This document shows, in pieces, positions 56,747 to 56,827 of a DNA stretch of 56,827 bases; the first letter of the stretch is position 1; every line of letters starts with the position of its first letter. The stretch spans positions 1 to 56,827 of the forward strand of contig NZ_BANU01000038.1 of assembly GCF_000333035.1 (NCBI RefSeq). Direction: 5' to 3'. This DNA comes from Gordonia sihwensis NBRC 108236. GTDB lineage: Bacteria; Actinomycetota; Actinomycetes; Mycobacteriales; Mycobacteriaceae. A program made the position numbers and the translations under genes. Under the pieces are notes generated by a model. It was not told the origin of the DNA. It was given only the letters and a program-made list of their open reading frames with translations, and did not search any database.

Positions 56747-56827
56747 GGCTGGTTGAGCGAGGACCCTCTCAGGCCGGTTGAGCGAGCGCCCTCTCAGGCT
56801 GGTTGAGCGAGCGCCCTCTCAGGCTGG
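56747..56827. repeat. 25-bp tandem repeat running past the window end
   Basis: Units GGCTGGTTGAGCGAG... begin at 56747, 56772 and 56797, with a fourth started at 56822. Units 2 and 3 differ at one base (GGCCGG against GGCTGG); unit 1 also has GGACC in place of CGCCC. GGTTGAGCGAG-type intergenic repeats are frequent in Gordonia and relatives. The total copy number is not visible. Confidence 0.85.

Noticed and set aside
56747..56827. CRISPR array
   Set aside because: The repeat units are contiguous with no unique spacers and no cas genes are present.

Overview
This is a high-GC actinobacterial chromosome segment from a mycolic-acid-lineage organism (Mycobacteriales), most likely Gordonia or a close relative. 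The evidence is an F420-dependent glucose-6-phosphate dehydrogenase, a WS/DGAT acyltransferase, an NDMA-dependent alcohol dehydrogenase, a fused MrpA-MrpB antiporter subunit, a Rv0338c-like iron-sulfur protein, and a gene block in the order of the Mycobacterium tuberculosis Rv0422c-Rv0433 region (thiD, thiC, xthA, Rv0428c-like, def, Rv0430-like, Rv0431-like, sodC, ybdK-like). Genus assignment is inference; no 16S rRNA is present.

Layout. 1-636: the 3' end of an IS481-type transposase abuts tRNA-Thr(CGT). 700-5953: arylamine N-acetyltransferase, malic enzyme, GntR regulator plus MFS exporter, YihY/BrkB membrane protein. 5938-9546: sugar-nucleotide genes galE, rfbB, rfbA, rfbC (dTDP-rhamnose supply, rfbD not here), closed by a strong hairpin terminator. 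9620-14932: an M1 metallopeptidase downstream of a 1292-aa single-module NRPS-like protein with the architecture of epsilon-poly-L-lysine synthetase (adenylation, carrier, then three beta-helix domains separated by membrane segments). 15167-16180: fgd, divergent from the synthetase. 16397-23468: a co-directional run of amidohydrolase, degenerate ABC ATPase, YhgE/Pip membrane protein, glutamate decarboxylase, small membrane protein and AraC regulator, followed by a second, paralogous AraC gene.

25348-34638: thiamine genes under a TPP riboswitch, then the mycobacterial-type core block, into which a secreted barnase-like RNase and barstar inhibitor pair lies between xthA and the Rv0428c homologue. 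34665-41217: a complete Mrp Na+/H+ antiporter operon (AB-C-D-E-F-G) in which every junction overlaps. 41301-47684: a lipoprotein, a proline-rich membrane protein, a large iron-sulfur oxidoreductase with a repeated Lys-Pro-Gly tail, and a secreted Ala-rich protein; the last two diverge from a 415-bp regulatory region holding a DtxR/IdeR-like box and a perfect 14-bp palindrome. 47703-47908: an isolated 30-codon gene with its own CRP-like site and terminator. 47922-56742: WS/DGAT, SanA-like protein, a short thiolase-fold protein, two membrane O-acyltransferases, an alpha/beta hydrolase and an alcohol dehydrogenase. The window ends in a 25-bp tandem repeat.

The most notable candidates for an undescribed system are the poly-amino-acid synthetase plus M1 peptidase unit, whose adenylation pocket reads like a lysine code, and the independently regulated 30-aa microprotein. 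Several genes also share a -10-like hexamer 6-8 nt before the start codon, suggesting frequent leaderless transcription.
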